From: Centropus unirufus
Lineage: Eukaryota; Chordata; Aves; Cuculiformes; Centropidae
Length of the DNA stretch: 64,000 nt
Direction: 5' to 3'
Assembly: GCA_013397695.1 (NCBI GenBank)
Contig: VYZI01000107.1
Span: 2,418,644 to 2,482,643, forward strand
The notes beneath the pieces were generated by a model. It was not told the origin of the DNA. It saw only the letters and a list, made by a program, of their open reading frames with translations, and made no database searches. The position numbers were made by a program, and so were the translations under genes. Shown one piece after another: positions 52,030-64,000 of this stretch. Numbering within the stretch: position 1 is the first letter of the stretch; every line of letters starts with the position of its first letter.

Positions 52030-53025
52030 TAGAAGCACAGAATCCTTTAGGCTGGAAAAGACTCTAAGATCAAGTCCAACTGCAAACCCAACACTACCAA
52101 GCCACCACTAAACCATGGTACCTCCATGGGTGGCGACTCAACTGCTGAGCTGGGCAAACTGTTTCAGTGCTTGACAATCTTATCAGTGAAGAGTTTCCTC
52201 CTAATACCCACTTCAAACCTCCCCTGGCGCAACTTGAGGTCATTTCCTCTCATCCTATCACTCATTACTTGGGCGAAGAGGCCAGCCCCCACTTTGCCAC
52301 AATGTTCTACAGGTGTTATAAAAAACCATGAGGTCTTCCCCTCAGCCTCCTTTTCTCCAGACAAAACAAACCCATTTCGCACAGCACATCTCATAGTACC
52401 GGGGCTCTAGACCCTACCTTTCACCAGCTCTGTTGCTCTTCTCTGGAAATACTCCAACATCTCATCGTCTTTCTTGTAGTGAGGGGCCCAAAATTGAACG
52501 GAGGATTCAAGGTGCGGCCTCACCAGTGCCAAGTACAGAGGCACAATAATTTCCCTAGTCCCACTGGCCACGCTATTTCTGGTACAAGCCAGGATGTTGT
52601 TGGCCTTCTTTGCCACTGGGGAATATTGCTGACTCGTATTCAGCTGGCCATCAACCAACATCCTCAGGTCATTTTCTGCTAGGCAGCTTTCCCACCCCTC
52701 TTCCCTGAGCCTGTAGCCCAAGTGTTGTGGGCCAAGAGCAGAACCTGACACTCGGCCTTGTTGAACTTCATATACAGGTCCTGCCTATCTAGGTCCCTCT
52801 GTAGAAGCTTCCTTCCCTCAAGCAGATCAACATTCCTGCCTAACTTGGTGTCACCTGCAGACTTACTGAGGGCACACTTGATCCCCTCACCCAGATCATC
52901 GATAAAGATATTAAACAGAAGTGGCCCCAGTGAGCCCTGTTGGTCCCCATTTGTGACCAACCGCCAACTGGATTTAACTCCATTCACCGCAACTCTTTGG
53001 GCTCAGTCATCCATCCATGCAAGTA
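52030..53025 (-). mobile_element. CR1 LINE fragment (5'-truncated, dead), antisense to the first copy
   Basis: Minus-strand CR1 copy. It starts inside the reverse transcriptase just before [11 protein letters not shown] (about 52985), then [17 protein letters not shown] near 52920. The FADDTKLG site is degraded to SAGDTKLG near 52865 and GVPQGS to GDQQGS, so the active site is destroyed. The C-terminal part [20 protein letters not shown] lies near 52500. The 3' end falls near 52035, where cacagaatc is a remnant of the terminal octamer repeat. It is shorter than the plus-strand copy, about 1.0 kb against 1.3 kb. Confidence 0.9.
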
Positions 53026-54566
53026 GTAAGACGGTTCTTTATTAAACCAAATGTATATTGACCTAAGTGCAAGAAATCAGAGTCATACACTGGGACCATA
53101 CAAAAATATCTTCTGAAGAGATGAAGTGAACTACAGAAGGATCACAGCTCTGAGCCCTGGCCAATCTTGGCAACATAGTTTGTGTAATGGTAGCATCTGT
53201 ACCAGCATGAGTAAGAGATCACATCTTTCCCGACAGTCCTAAATCATATGAGAGCCAGAGCAGAGGAGACAAGAATAATTTATGCAGTCCAATCAAATCC
53301 CAATCACCAAATCCCAGATGTTGCTCTAATTGGGACTACTACCTGTTTGAGCATGGGAAATGCTCTCCATTCTCTCTCATGTGCATTGCTACAGGGCCAC
53401 TCCTCTTGTTCTGTTTTTAACAGAAAGCGAGATGCCTCATTTTAGAGGTTCATATGGGCAAGGCCTCCTACTGTCTACCCATGATGCCCGCATTAGAAAT
53501 CCTGTCTCTCAAAGCTCCCTGTGTTATGGGTGGACATGGCCCCTTTAAAGAGCCATCTACACCATCGAAGTGAGGATCTATCCCTGGCCTGTATTTTCCA
53601 TTTGCCACCTCCATTCCATTACCAGAGACAGCCTGAGCTGCTGCGGCAGCTGCCTGAAGTGAGATGCTGTGATGACACAGCCCCGTAACCACAGCGGAGC
53701 AAGGCAGTTGCTGCAAATGCTGCTGCACACTGCCCGAGAAGACCTACAAGTTGACATTTCTCTCCTTGGTAGCTTTATGTGCCTAATGGCATGGTGCTGC
53801 TGCTCTGCAGGCTCCCTCTCCCGTATTTATCAAAGGCTCCAGTCAAAGGGCATTATGAATATGTATTTTAACATGGATATTTCGAAGTGAAGCTTATTGG
53901 TAGAAAATAGCAAATGGATGCTTTTGTACATCTGTATGGTAAAACAAATCGGGTACACAAGGGGAAAGGGTCATGAAAGAACTAGTTTCATTATGGTAGC
54001 TGCAAAACTGAATGCTGGCTCTAAAAAGGTGCTTGGTAAAATAAAATAGAAGAAATTGAGTCATTTAGTGCCTGAGGAACAACTGAATTATCTGAGATAA
54101 GATTGCCCAGATGAAATTAACTGAGAGAGAAAAGTTAATTAATACAGAGCAACCTAAGGACAACTTATATTTAAATCAGGTTTCTGACAGCTGTTATGCC
54201 TTGGGAGGTCCTGCTCATAAGCCTTCTGTAATCATCTCTGTAAACCACTACTTAGACTAACTCAATACTAAACTTTTATAACTCTTACTTCCTTTGACTA
54301 TTTACACACCAAAGTGATGCATACTGCCCCCTGCATCCTTGCTCTCTGGCCAAGGAACCCAAACATCAGCAGCTACTCTTTAAAATTTGAAAGCCTGTAA
54401 GAAGAGACCTGAAATTAAGAATTTGCAGTAGCATAAGTTAATATTCTCTAAGGTCTCAGTTCTATGTGGCCTTCCCAGAGTGTTAAAATTCCTATACTGT
54501 GTTAGGCTAGCGTGCCTAGTATCCAGTTCCTGACAGCACCCAAAAGCAGAAGCTTAGGGGAAGAAA

Positions 54567-54587
54567 AAAAAAACAAAAAAAAAAACC
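54567..54587 (+). repeat. A-rich low-complexity tract
   Basis: Two A-runs of about ten separated by a single C. Intergenic. Confidence 0.7.
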
Positions 54588-57500
54588 CCAAAGCATAGAT
54601 ACTTCCCTAAAACACTTCAACAACCTGCAGCTCAGCCTTCCTAAAACAAAACTGGTGTCCTAGTGATCAGAAGCGGCCAACAGATTTACTTCCCATGAAC
54701 TTCCCATCCACCCCTTGGATACATGCACCTCCCCCCATGTAGCAGTGAGAAGCCCAAGAGCGTGGCTTTACCCTGCGTGACCTTGTGCACCACCTCCTCC
54801 TGTTGCTTGCTCTGACCTGCCAGCTTCCCTTGAAGGTCCTCACTATGCACAGTTCAATGGAGACCAAGTGATCCCTTCACATCACTGCATTACAACTCCA
54901 TGCTACAACTGTATTACTGTCCTACACCCTCAACAGCCATCTCTTTACCAAACAGAGGAAGCACAGCCTACATCTTAGTTGTCTTTCATAAGAAAACCAT
55001 TCCATTGTACCTTCAGCCACCCTGGTTGCTCTCTGCTGAACTCTCTCCGGCACTATCACAGCCTTTTTGAAGTCCTGGATCCAGACCTTCCCAGATTTAG
55101 AGGTGCACCATGGTGTTCATAATGTTGTTCTCCATTGCTGTCCTAATTCCTAATGCTGTTTTCATTTTTGATCACCCCTGAGCGCCGAGCTGACACTTTA
55201 TTGGAACCATTACATGCCCAAGATCTTATTCCTAAATAGCAAAATACCACTCAGATTCCATCACTTCTCTGTATATCCAGTATTGCTCTTTCCCCAATGT
55301 GTTTCACCCCACATTTATTGACATTGATTTCCCATAGCCATTTCAGAGCCCAAGAAGTGTAGTTCCTTAGCATTGAGTAGACTCACTGCTTGTTACTAAT
55401 AATTAGCATTCACAGGCAGCCCTTCATGTGGCAATCTGCATTTCTGTGAGGCTGGGCCCTAGACAGTAGCCTTTCAAAGAAAAAAAAACCGCACTGAATA
55501 AACAACATGAAATGCAGCATGACTGGGTTTCAAAGCCCTCTTGGGGTTAGTTGTTTAATGAGAAATAGGAAGGGATAGAGGACTTCGCTCTCAGATGCAA
55601 GCTTCCCTGCTTGCTGCAGCCAGCTTCTGCAGCCTATCATTCCAATTTGCTCTTCAGAGCTATGACTGACTAGATGATTTTTCCAGCATCCATCCTCCTG
55701 CACACATTATTTATTAGTACTTGGAGAAGAGATCATCGTAGGAGACAAATGCTTGAATACTGATTGTAAGGGGTCATGTCATGAAGACATGTTTAAATAA
55801 AATTGAGGTTTAATTATTGACCATTCAAATGAAATGGCATCATTTAGTCGTTCATTCTCTGAGAACATCATAGATGTACAGGCTTGTCTGTTTCAAAGTC
55901 ATGAGGTGATTTATTTCTCTTGTGCCAACTGCTGATGCTGCCAGCAAGTGAATTTTTCTCATGCCAAGAGCTAGACTATTGCACAATGCTGCAATGCCAC
56001 AACTACCCATAAAACAACAAATTCTTTAGTTGGGTCAGATCAGCTTACTTTTCTTCCATGAGTCTTCACACAGTCTAGTTCCTAGATATCCCTAATACAC
56101 AATATTAAGCATTAATGAGCTACCAGTTGTCTCTAGCGTATGTATTAGCTGAAGGGTATACACAAAGCACTTGCCACTGTTACCAAACTGTTTCAACTGT
56201 CTTATTTCCTGTTTGAAAAGACAAAAGCCCAGCTCCACATTAGCTCAAACACTTCTCCTAGGAACAGTTATCCAAATAGATCATACAAAGAAGGGAGCAA
56301 AAACTAGGTGAGAACGTTAACATTAATAATAATATTGCTGCCTTCAGAAAACGGAATTAAAAAATAAATAGATAAAAAAGAATGACAATATTCATCATGC
56401 ACCCACTATAAAAACTTATTTTTACTTCCTTGTTTAGTACCAGTCCTTTCCAGAGCCATTAGCACCAGAATAGATGTCATCATAGCAAGAACAGTCCACG
56501 TGTGTGTGGGAAGTCTCACAGTTAAAAAAAAATAAAGGGAAAAGAAAGTGCCCCAGAGCCCCTTTTCCCAAACTTACTATTCTCTCCTTCAGTAATTCTC
56601 CAGAAGCTTTTCCAAGATCTTCTCACAAAAGGCACAATGAAATTTATGGGGAGAGGAGACTGACCCCAGGCTCAGAGCATCCAGCACTGAGGCCGCAGCT
56701 CCCAAGCAGAGCAGCGCAAGGCACGCAGAGTTTGCAAAAGGGAAGTTGTGCTGCGTGGTACTGACTGCTCTTAAAAACGAAACCACGGTCATATCCGGAA
56801 CTTCTTTGTCTATGTGCTTGGTCCCTGCTGTAGACTCAAATAAACAGGAACACAAATGCAGGAAATATGCAGCTCATGAAGTACCAGAAAGATGATCATT
56901 CTTCCATGGCACTGCATGGCATGGATGGTTGCTGGTCTGTGACTTTAGGGCGACCTGCAGTGCACTTTTTCTTTGAACATAAAACAGCCAACAACAAAGT
57001 CATCACGCTGCATTACACCTTTTACTCAGGGTCTTTTGAGCATTTCGTGAAGCAGAGCAGCACTACTTCACCCACCTGGTAGAAGGAGAAACCTAGGCGG
57101 AAGGAGATTAACTCATTTGTCCCAAGAGAGCTCGTTTAGCCACACCAGGGCACCAAATGCTTGACTGGGACAAGAGTAATCTCCACTAGGCAGTGCTGCT
57201 GCTCTTCCTTCCCTTTTCCATCATCGATTAAAGAGGGAAAGTTCTTTCCCTGGACATTCCCTTCAAGTACCAGTAACACTCGGTAACTTCTACAAGGAAA
57301 AGCTGCTCTGCAGTCATCCATGAAATCCCCAAATGAGACAGCAGACAGCCACAACAATTGAGTCTGTCTGCTTTAGCACTCTTAAGGAACTGACTCCATG
57401 CCATAGACAAGAATGAATAGTTCAGCATGAGCTAAAGGGGGCAAAGGAAAGCAGGAAAACAGATTTCCAGCTGCCATGAATTCTTAGTCACAGCGAACTT

Positions 57501-58326
57501 AACCACAAATCCTTAATCAAAAGGCAAACTGTACTTTTCTAAGCAGATAACAAGTACAAAAATACCCCAAATTAGCAAAGAAACAGAGTACCTTCTTACC
57601 CATGCAGAAGTGCATGCGATAGCCTAGAAATGTAGTAAGCAAAAAAAGAAAAGGAAGGTAAGTTGGAGATGGTATTGGGAACTTACGACAAATCCAGTTT
57701 CATATCAGCAGGCAGAAGGAGCAAGAAGAATTAAACACTGGGATATCCATCTATAATTACTAAGTCTCTCCCTGCTTCAACCGGCAACTCCAAGGACACC
57801 TTTCTTGAAAGCTTCGTTCACACTACAGTGCATCAGTGTTAAAAGAATATGTCTGAAGCACACGATGACAAGCATCCTTCTTCCTCCAAAAACTGATATT
57901 GCCACTTTCTCAAAGAATGCCTCATGCACACACCCACACCTGGCCCTGATATAAAAATAGCCACAGATGAAGAACTCAAGGAATCAACAGCACTCCAAAC
58001 AGTAACAAGCATTATCAGAATAACACTTTTTCCTGATTCTCCATAGGGCCTTGCTTTATTTTGGACCCACTCTATGCTCTCCTCGTACCAGAGCAAAGGA
58101 AAGCACACAGGCCTTTTTAATATCATTCCAGACTTACTTTGTCTTCTGGCTTCCCAGTTGCTCTGTAGACACATTAGGGGCTGGCTTCTGCATGCCAGGC
58201 TTCCTTCCTGTGCCTCTCTGGAAGAAATAAACCCTGAGTTTTCTAGTGGTATCAGTGTGTAATTCAGTTACTTTTCTGTTGTGGAAAGAATAAGGTAAAC
58301 AACTTGATCAGGACCAGTGGCTGAGA

Positions 58327-58372
58327 TAAATATGTATATATTTACACACATATACATACATACATGTGTGTG
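58327..58372 (+). repeat. Degenerate TATA/CATA/TG low-complexity repeat
   Basis: Alternating purine-pyrimidine tract mixing TATA, CACA, CATACATA and TGTGTG. Intergenic between PARVB and PARVG. Confidence 0.75.
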
Positions 58373-58894
58373 TGAAAAAAACCAGCAGTTGATGAAACCT
58401 AGAGAAGAGCTCATTTGTGTATGCCCAGACAACCACATCACCTGTACATCATCGTGTACCTAGGACCTCGATGAAGACAGCTGAAGCTCACAGTTCAAAA
58501 GGTCTTCCCAAATGCATGACCATTTAGTAAAAAAAAGTTAGAAATCCAAACATTTTTTTATTTATTTGTTTATTTGAATAAATAGTACAACTGTCACAAA
58601 CCATGCATAACACTACTGCTGTCATTTTTAGCAAACATAGCATTGCATTGTAACTTGCTTACAGTACACAACCCTTGTCACAAGTCTGGATGTCTCCAGC
58701 ATATGACAAGCTCAGAATTTTACCTGCAAGGCTAGTTTTTAGTGGTTAGAAATCCAGAGAAAACACTGTTAAAAAGAGTAGAAAAGACCCTTAAAAAACC
58801 ACATTGATACTAAAAGCACTGGAGTGTGGGGAAAAGGGGTATGAAGGTTTAAATTGATTTTAAAAAGCCAGCTGCTGTTGGGTTTTGATCTTGG

Positions 58895-58912
58895 AAAAAA
58901 AAAAAAAAAAAA
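58895..58912 (+). repeat. A18 homopolymer
   Basis: Eighteen A. No processed-pseudogene body ending here was recognised to its left. Confidence 0.85.
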
Positions 58913-59804
58913 GGATGCAGCTGAGGAGTATCTGGGCTACTTCTGCGGTAGCATCACTTGCTGCAATGGAGTATGTCAAGCAGATGCACCTAAAAGGCAA
59001 GCTGTATGCACTGGAAAAGACACTCCATATATGTGGACGTTTTAATGCTGCAGAGAATTCAGCATTCCAGATTCAGATCTACCCCACTGGCACCCAGGGA
59101 ACATATCTAAAACTCCAGTCACACAAAGAGCTCACAAATAACATTTTTAACGTTGAATTATATTTCCGATAGGAAAAGGATTATCATGCACATGTAAACA
59201 AGAAGGCACAACAAAAGCAGGTGTTTGGAGAGGCTTTAGCTACACTGCTCTTCCTGGAAACTGGACTGATTGAGATGAAGCTCCAGCTCAGTTAAATCCA
59301 CCCTGCTCCTAATCAGGTTAACAATAAACACAGCATCTACAGGAAGAGTGACCAGACAGCAAGGAGCTGAGGAACAAAATTTTCCAACAGACTTAAAACC
59401 ATAAAAAAACAGGGTATGACACCTGTCCCCAGACTTCAGGGCATCAAGCCTGCCGTCTTGACTGAAAGGGATATTAATGTACGGAATGATAAAAGGGCCC
59501 CCTACTTCAGGTTGTAGAGGAGGGACTCGGGTTTCTGCAGAGTGACCAGAAACATGAAAAGACAGGAGACTGTTAAAATTTCATGGTATGTTCATACCTG
59601 CTCAAATAGAATGAATTTGCCAGTTGTATAATCACATCTCACAAACAGCCTCCCAATTCTCCCTCCCAAAGCCACACGGCTCTTATCAGTCTCCTCGTTA
59701 TTTTCTGTTTACTTTTGATACTAATATTGCTAGCAATTCCAAAAACTAGATTCTCTGGAGGTCCTTCCCAGCAACACGGAGAATATAAACAGCATTGGCA
59801 CTTT

Positions 59805-59852
59805 CACATCAACTAGGAATGACAGAATTCCACATCAACTGTGGAATGACAG
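59805..59852 (+). repeat. Two-copy tandem duplication, about 21 bp
   Basis: Unit 59805-59825 (cacatcaactaggaatgacag) recurs at 59831-59852 with two or three changes. It lies in the PARVB-PARVG intergenic region. Confidence 0.6.
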
Positions 59853-61229
59853 CTCTTTAGCGGACTTGTGTCTCACAAATAAGACTGCACTAAACTAAAT
59901 ATTTGTGAGACCTTTCGGCTCAGTCACCTTCCAGCCTCATGATAGCCCTATTTCACAGCACAAAATTTAGACCAATTCCATTAGCTTGCCAGGAGAGCTG
60001 ACCCACCAGGTCATAGCACCTCTGCAAGTCTCATCTGTAGTAATTGCTGGCATTGTGGTAGAGTCTAGTGGTCCCATCTGAAATGCAAGTCCAATTGTTC
60101 TAGGCTTTGTATAAAGAGTGAGAGGTCAGCTCCCTTCTAAAGTACAGACAAGCAATAATTCCCCATAGAACCTTACAGACTAGTCAAGATTTGAATTTTT
60201 CATGGAAATAAAAAGCAAAGGGGAGGTGACCCAAATAAAACAAACACTAGAACTCTGAACCCAAAAATATGCCACAAAGAAGCAAAAGCCCATTTCTCTC
60301 CCTTTGAGATTAAAATATAGTTCAAGGAGGGAAAGAGAATATCCCAGTTGCAAAATGATACCTTTCAAATAGCACATTTCCTCTTGAATTTAGAGGGGTA
60401 AATAACATTTGATGTAAGAAATCCATTTTTAGGTAAAGAAGACGCCTACTCACAGCAGGCTCAAGTAAGCCTATGGGACAGAACAATATTATCTGCTTCC
60501 ACTTTGGGCCACTCTGCCTAATGCTTCACACAAATTCACAGCTGCGCATAAAAGAAAAGTTGCTGCTGTGATACATAAAAGCAGTAATCAAATCTGTCCC
60601 CAATGCACTCCAAGGAAAGGAGTGCTAGTATACATATCTTCTACAAATAACTTACTCGGGAAATTACAATCCCATTTCCTTCACACAGCTCACCTCAAAA
60701 ATCAACTCAGACAGCTCATGTTCCAGCAGCTCCTCCTTGTACACACTGCTGCATCTAGCACACTACCAGCCCAGCACAGCTCTACACATGAGACCTGGTA
60801 AGCACTGTGAGGTAACTGGAGTCCACCAGATCAATGTAGCGATCCTTTTTTAAAACTGATTCCTATTAAAACGCAGAACAGCTTAGAAGACGACAGGACT
60901 AAGCCAGAGGGTAGCAGAGCATTTCTTGGGGCAACTTGATGATGGTAATTTGAAGCATAACTGAAGAGCTTCCCATTCAAGTGGCACCCATTGGTTTGCA
61001 CCATGTACACTGTGTCTTGCCTAGCCCAGGGTAATTCCTAAGTACAGGCAATCTCTTCTTTATACATGAATTCAGGTTTACCCTTGAGGAAAGACAATAC
61101 GAAAAACTCTGTTTATAAAAGCCTGACCCCCCAGAACTGTAAAGGTGCCAATAACTCCAACAGGGATGACTTTGATCCTTTAACTTAAGCTACATAAAAT
61201 GAAAAATCAGCCTTTAAACTGCCAAGCCC

Positions 61230-61248
61230 TTTATTCTCCGTGTTTATT
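61230..61248 (-). promoter_or_regulatory. PARVB: Candidate PARVB polyadenylation signals
   Basis: Two minus-strand AATAAA hexamers lie close together (61230-61235 and 61243-61248), about 800 nt after the PARVB stop, a reasonable 3' UTR length. A single AATAAA at 61985-61990, only 54 nt after the stop, is an alternative. None is supported by transcript data here. Confidence 0.35.
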
Positions 61249-62043
61249 TCAGACAGGACTAGGAGCAAAATGCATTAATCCAGCTTGTGTCTATTTGACC
61301 AACTCCTGACTGACCTGATTGAAGCCACATGCTTAAGAGATGACAGCGGCTCTAGCAAGGAAATGTCTTCTAGGAAGGAGATTAAATAAAAAATAGACTT
61401 TAAAAAGATTACCTGGTCATTTCATTGCAAGACTTATTCTGTATAAACAGTGAATGGAAATAACACTGAGCAGCATAAGACTAACACAAAACCTGAAGCT
61501 TTTGCCATTAGCTTCAGAAAGTACTTGGAATTCCCCTAAGCCTCAGCCACCCAACAGCACATATGAAACCTTATTTAACAGAAGAGCCGCAGTTTCAAAA
61601 TAAATTCCAAAGTTGATTTTCTATTGCTAACACGTAAGCTTGAACAATCACCAAATGCCAGTTGCAACCAAGGGGTATGCAAAAAAAAGTCTACTGAATC
61701 AGAGTCTCCAACCATGAGGAATGTCTCATGTTTTCCCTGCTTATTAAATTAGCTAGTGGTATATATCCTTTATCAAAAGAACATCTGTTCATCATCACAA
61801 CAGATCTAACAGTAACTTCTGGTAAAACTGCGAAATATCTACCCATTTTCAAGTGAACACGAGAACACACATGCATTATTTTTAGTGGGATTGTCATACA
61901 AACAGCTACAGAGAGATCACATCAGTTGTTGAAAGAACACATGGAGTACAGCATAAGGCACAATGGGAGCGTGCAGAGGGTGCATTTATTGTAGCTTCTG
62001 CCTAAGGAGGTTGGAAGGATGAAGATAGCAGCAGCTGCCAGGA

Positions 62044-62120
62044 TCATTCAACGTTCTTGTACTTTGTGAACAAGTTGTATAGAACCCTGAGGGTAGACTT
62101 CAGATCCAAGTTGACAACAT
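62044..62120 (-). CDS. PARVB: Beta-parvin, last coding exon only (gene continues past right edge)
   Basis: 77 nt, entering in phase 1. The split codon gives Asp, then VVNLDLKSTLRVLYNLFTKY and KNVE, then TGA at 62046-62044. The acceptor is ttcttccacag. This C-terminus is shared by alpha- and beta-parvin and forms the last CH2 helix that contacts integrin-linked kinase. I chose PARVB over PARVA because PARVG lies just downstream on the same strand and PARVB-PARVG is the known vertebrate neighbourhood; the exon itself cannot separate the two. No earlier exon (for example the one encoding the preceding HNVSFAF helix) was found between 62121 and 64000. Confidence 0.88.
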
Positions 62121-64000
62121 CTGTGGAAGAAAAGGAGAAATCATTGAACTGTTTTTTGTTCTCCCTCATTTGTCCTCAAAGGAACAAAAAAAAACCACCT
62201 CTGGGATCCACAACAAAAAAAAAACCACTGGAGTTCTGACCTCCCCAAGTCCATCTTTTTAAATGTCCCATACGATGCACTTAAAAGCACCTTCATGATA
62301 ATACAGTCACAGCTAATTTTTCTGGGAAACTGAAAAAAAATAATTCCCTTTCTCATCTAAAATCAGTGACCGAGAAGGTCTTCTGCCTGAGACCTGAGTT
62401 AAAGACTTTGGGTAATACTGTTGATGACTTCACTGGCCATACAAGCAGCAAACAAGTAGCCACACACATATGAGAAAGTGAACCTCACACATCCTCAACT
62501 CTGCAAGTCCTAAAAAAATACAGGCTTTGTTTTTTGTGAAGTCTCAAAGCTTTCCATTATCTAATATAATTTTTACCATTCTAGGCCAGGGAATAGGTCT
62601 GGGACAGTTCTCACCTAAAAATTTCTCTGCTAGCACCTCCCAACCTATTACTATATAAAAATCCCAGGACATACCACAGATATAGTATCCAGAGGGATAT
62701 ATGGGGAGGCAAAGCCCAAAGAAGGTTGAAGAGGTGGAAAGAAAGGCTGGATTTAATAACCAAGAAAAGAGGAGGAGGGAGAGGAGGAGGAAGCAAAAAA
62801 TACACAGTAAACAATAAATATGGAACAAGAAATAAGGAAGAACAGACCATTAAAAAAATCAGCTAAAGGACTACAAAGACAGCAAACAGTTAACAAACTA
62901 AGTACAATTAATGTGAGGTCCAGGGGAAACACCAACTGCCTATTTTGAAGAACCATTGCCAGGACCTCTCTACCCCATACTGGGTAATACCCTAACCCCA
63001 CACTTCCTCTGGTATTTTCAGTAATCTCTTACCCTTTTCTTTCTACTCTTTTTGCTGTACTATTTTACATACTTCAACTTATGATCTTGTATTCTGCATT
63101 TGGAAAATGAACTTCTGCCCAATGAAAGGAAAGATTCTGACTGCTGTGAAGTAATGCATCCAAAAAAAGCATCACATTTCTAATTTTTCCATGTATCACA
63201 GCGAGTTGCTTACTAACATTGTACTCTCAGTAAGATAAAAGCCACAATCAGCATTGGTTCCTCCATATCAAGACCCAATTCCCTCAGAGATGGACTTACA
63301 ATGCAAATTTAACCATGAAAACAACACTTAGCAATAGCCACGAACTTCTGGAGTTGGGAAATCAAGGCAAATATCTGAAGAGACAATTACCAGCAGATCT
63401 GACCCATTGTTTACCAAAAGGAAGTGAATGCCAGCATGAATTAAGCAAAACAGTACTGGCACTATAAAAAAGGGCACAAACAGCCAGCTCTGTAGTGGCC
63501 AGAGATTCATAGTGTTTATTTGCCCCATTCCTCCCAATTTTTTTTTTCCCCCAAGCCATCCATTTTCCTCTTCCCACTGAAAGCGGGATGGGTCTTTTCC
63601 CTGACCCACCATAACCTCCATCTCAGCTGACATAGCATTAAGTGGTGTAATCAAGCCTCTCAGGGTTCAGTTCCTGCCTTTGGCTGACATCAGTTCAGAG
63701 GCAGGAAATGCCTACGGCTACCAAGCAAGATCAAGGTGCCAGTGGAGAGAAATAGAAATCTGAAGGACAGAGCAGCAACATCACTGGAAGTCGAAAGCAC
63801 AGCTAGGAAACCAGGGCACTTCCCAAGGAGAGAGCAGCTGGGACTTAAGAGGCAGTGAGGTGCCAGGGCAATTGCTAAGGGCACCAGCTGGAAGGGGGCA
63901 GACCTGTAGCTCTATGCTGGGCAAGTCTGGTCATCTGCAGTCTTGGAGGAATTTAAGGCTGACTCCTACTGATCTACAACCACAATTCCAGCTAGGTACC
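62121..64000 (-). other. PARVB: Last intron of PARVB (partial)
   Basis: 1.9 kb to the window edge. No further parvin exon was found. It contains the polypurine tract at 62762. Confidence 0.75.
62762..62793 (+). repeat. PARVB: GGA-type polypurine tract
   Basis: Pure purine run rich in GGA/AGG, inside the last PARVB intron. On the transcribed strand it is a pyrimidine tract (TCC repeats) about 640 nt before the final acceptor. Confidence 0.75.

Larger units (their letters stand above)
53026..62043. other. PARVB-PARVG intergenic region
   Basis: 9 kb with no recognised coding exon. It should contain the PARVB 3' UTR at its right end and probably the PARVG promoter and 5' noncoding exon(s), but no CpG-rich promoter stands out. 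Low-complexity tracts lie at 54567, 58327 and 58895, and a tandem duplication at 59805. Confidence 0.6.

Noticed and set aside
58885..59172. Open frame following the A18 tract, considered as a processed pseudogene
   Set aside because: The poly-A lies at the start rather than the end of the frame, and the residues match nothing I recognise.
1..64000. CRISPR arrays, operons, tRNA or rRNA genes
   Set aside because: No regularly spaced repeats, no bacterial gene order and no RNA gene signatures were seen; the window is eukaryotic.

Overview
The window reads as vertebrate nuclear DNA, most likely from a bird. It has long AT-rich noncoding stretches and short spliced exons with GT-AG borders. It also carries two truncated CR1 LINE copies of the sauropsid type, a dead mariner copy and a solo retroviral LTR. 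No bacterial, organellar or viral gene organisation is visible. Bird rather than turtle or crocodile is an inference from the CR1 copies and the compact introns; the species cannot be told.

The main content is a tandem pair of parvin genes, both on the minus strand. Gamma-parvin (PARVG) runs from its start codon at 50416 to its stop at 32850. I rebuilt it from 12 coding exons whose splice phases all fit, giving 969 nt and 322 residues with two calponin-homology domains. Upstream of it (to the right), the last coding exon of a second parvin, taken as PARVB because of the PARVB-PARVG neighbourhood known from other vertebrates, lies at 62044-62120; the rest of that gene is beyond the right edge. 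Parvins link integrin-linked kinase and paxillin to actin at focal adhesions. The gamma form is mainly a blood-cell protein.

Layout: 1-6960 is unassigned noncoding DNA. 6968-7771 is an internally deleted mariner relic (minus). 8075-11470 is noncoding. 11475-12797 is a CR1 fragment (plus). 12798-32849 is a 20-kb stretch with no recognised gene; it contains a diverged local duplication near 22.9/24.0 kb and a strong G-quadruplex motif at 22.2 kb, and its right end probably holds the PARVG 3' UTR. 32850-50416 is PARVG. 51218-51660 is a solo LTR with matching flanks. 52030-53025 is a CR1 fragment (minus). 53026-62043 is intergenic DNA, probably including PARVG 5' noncoding exons that I could not place and the PARVB 3' UTR. 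62044-62120 is the PARVB terminal exon, and 62121-64000 is PARVB intron.

I found no new multi-gene system. The points most worth a second look are the complete PARVG model with its 23-nt exon, the LTR next to PARVG, the mariner relic and the unexplained local duplication.
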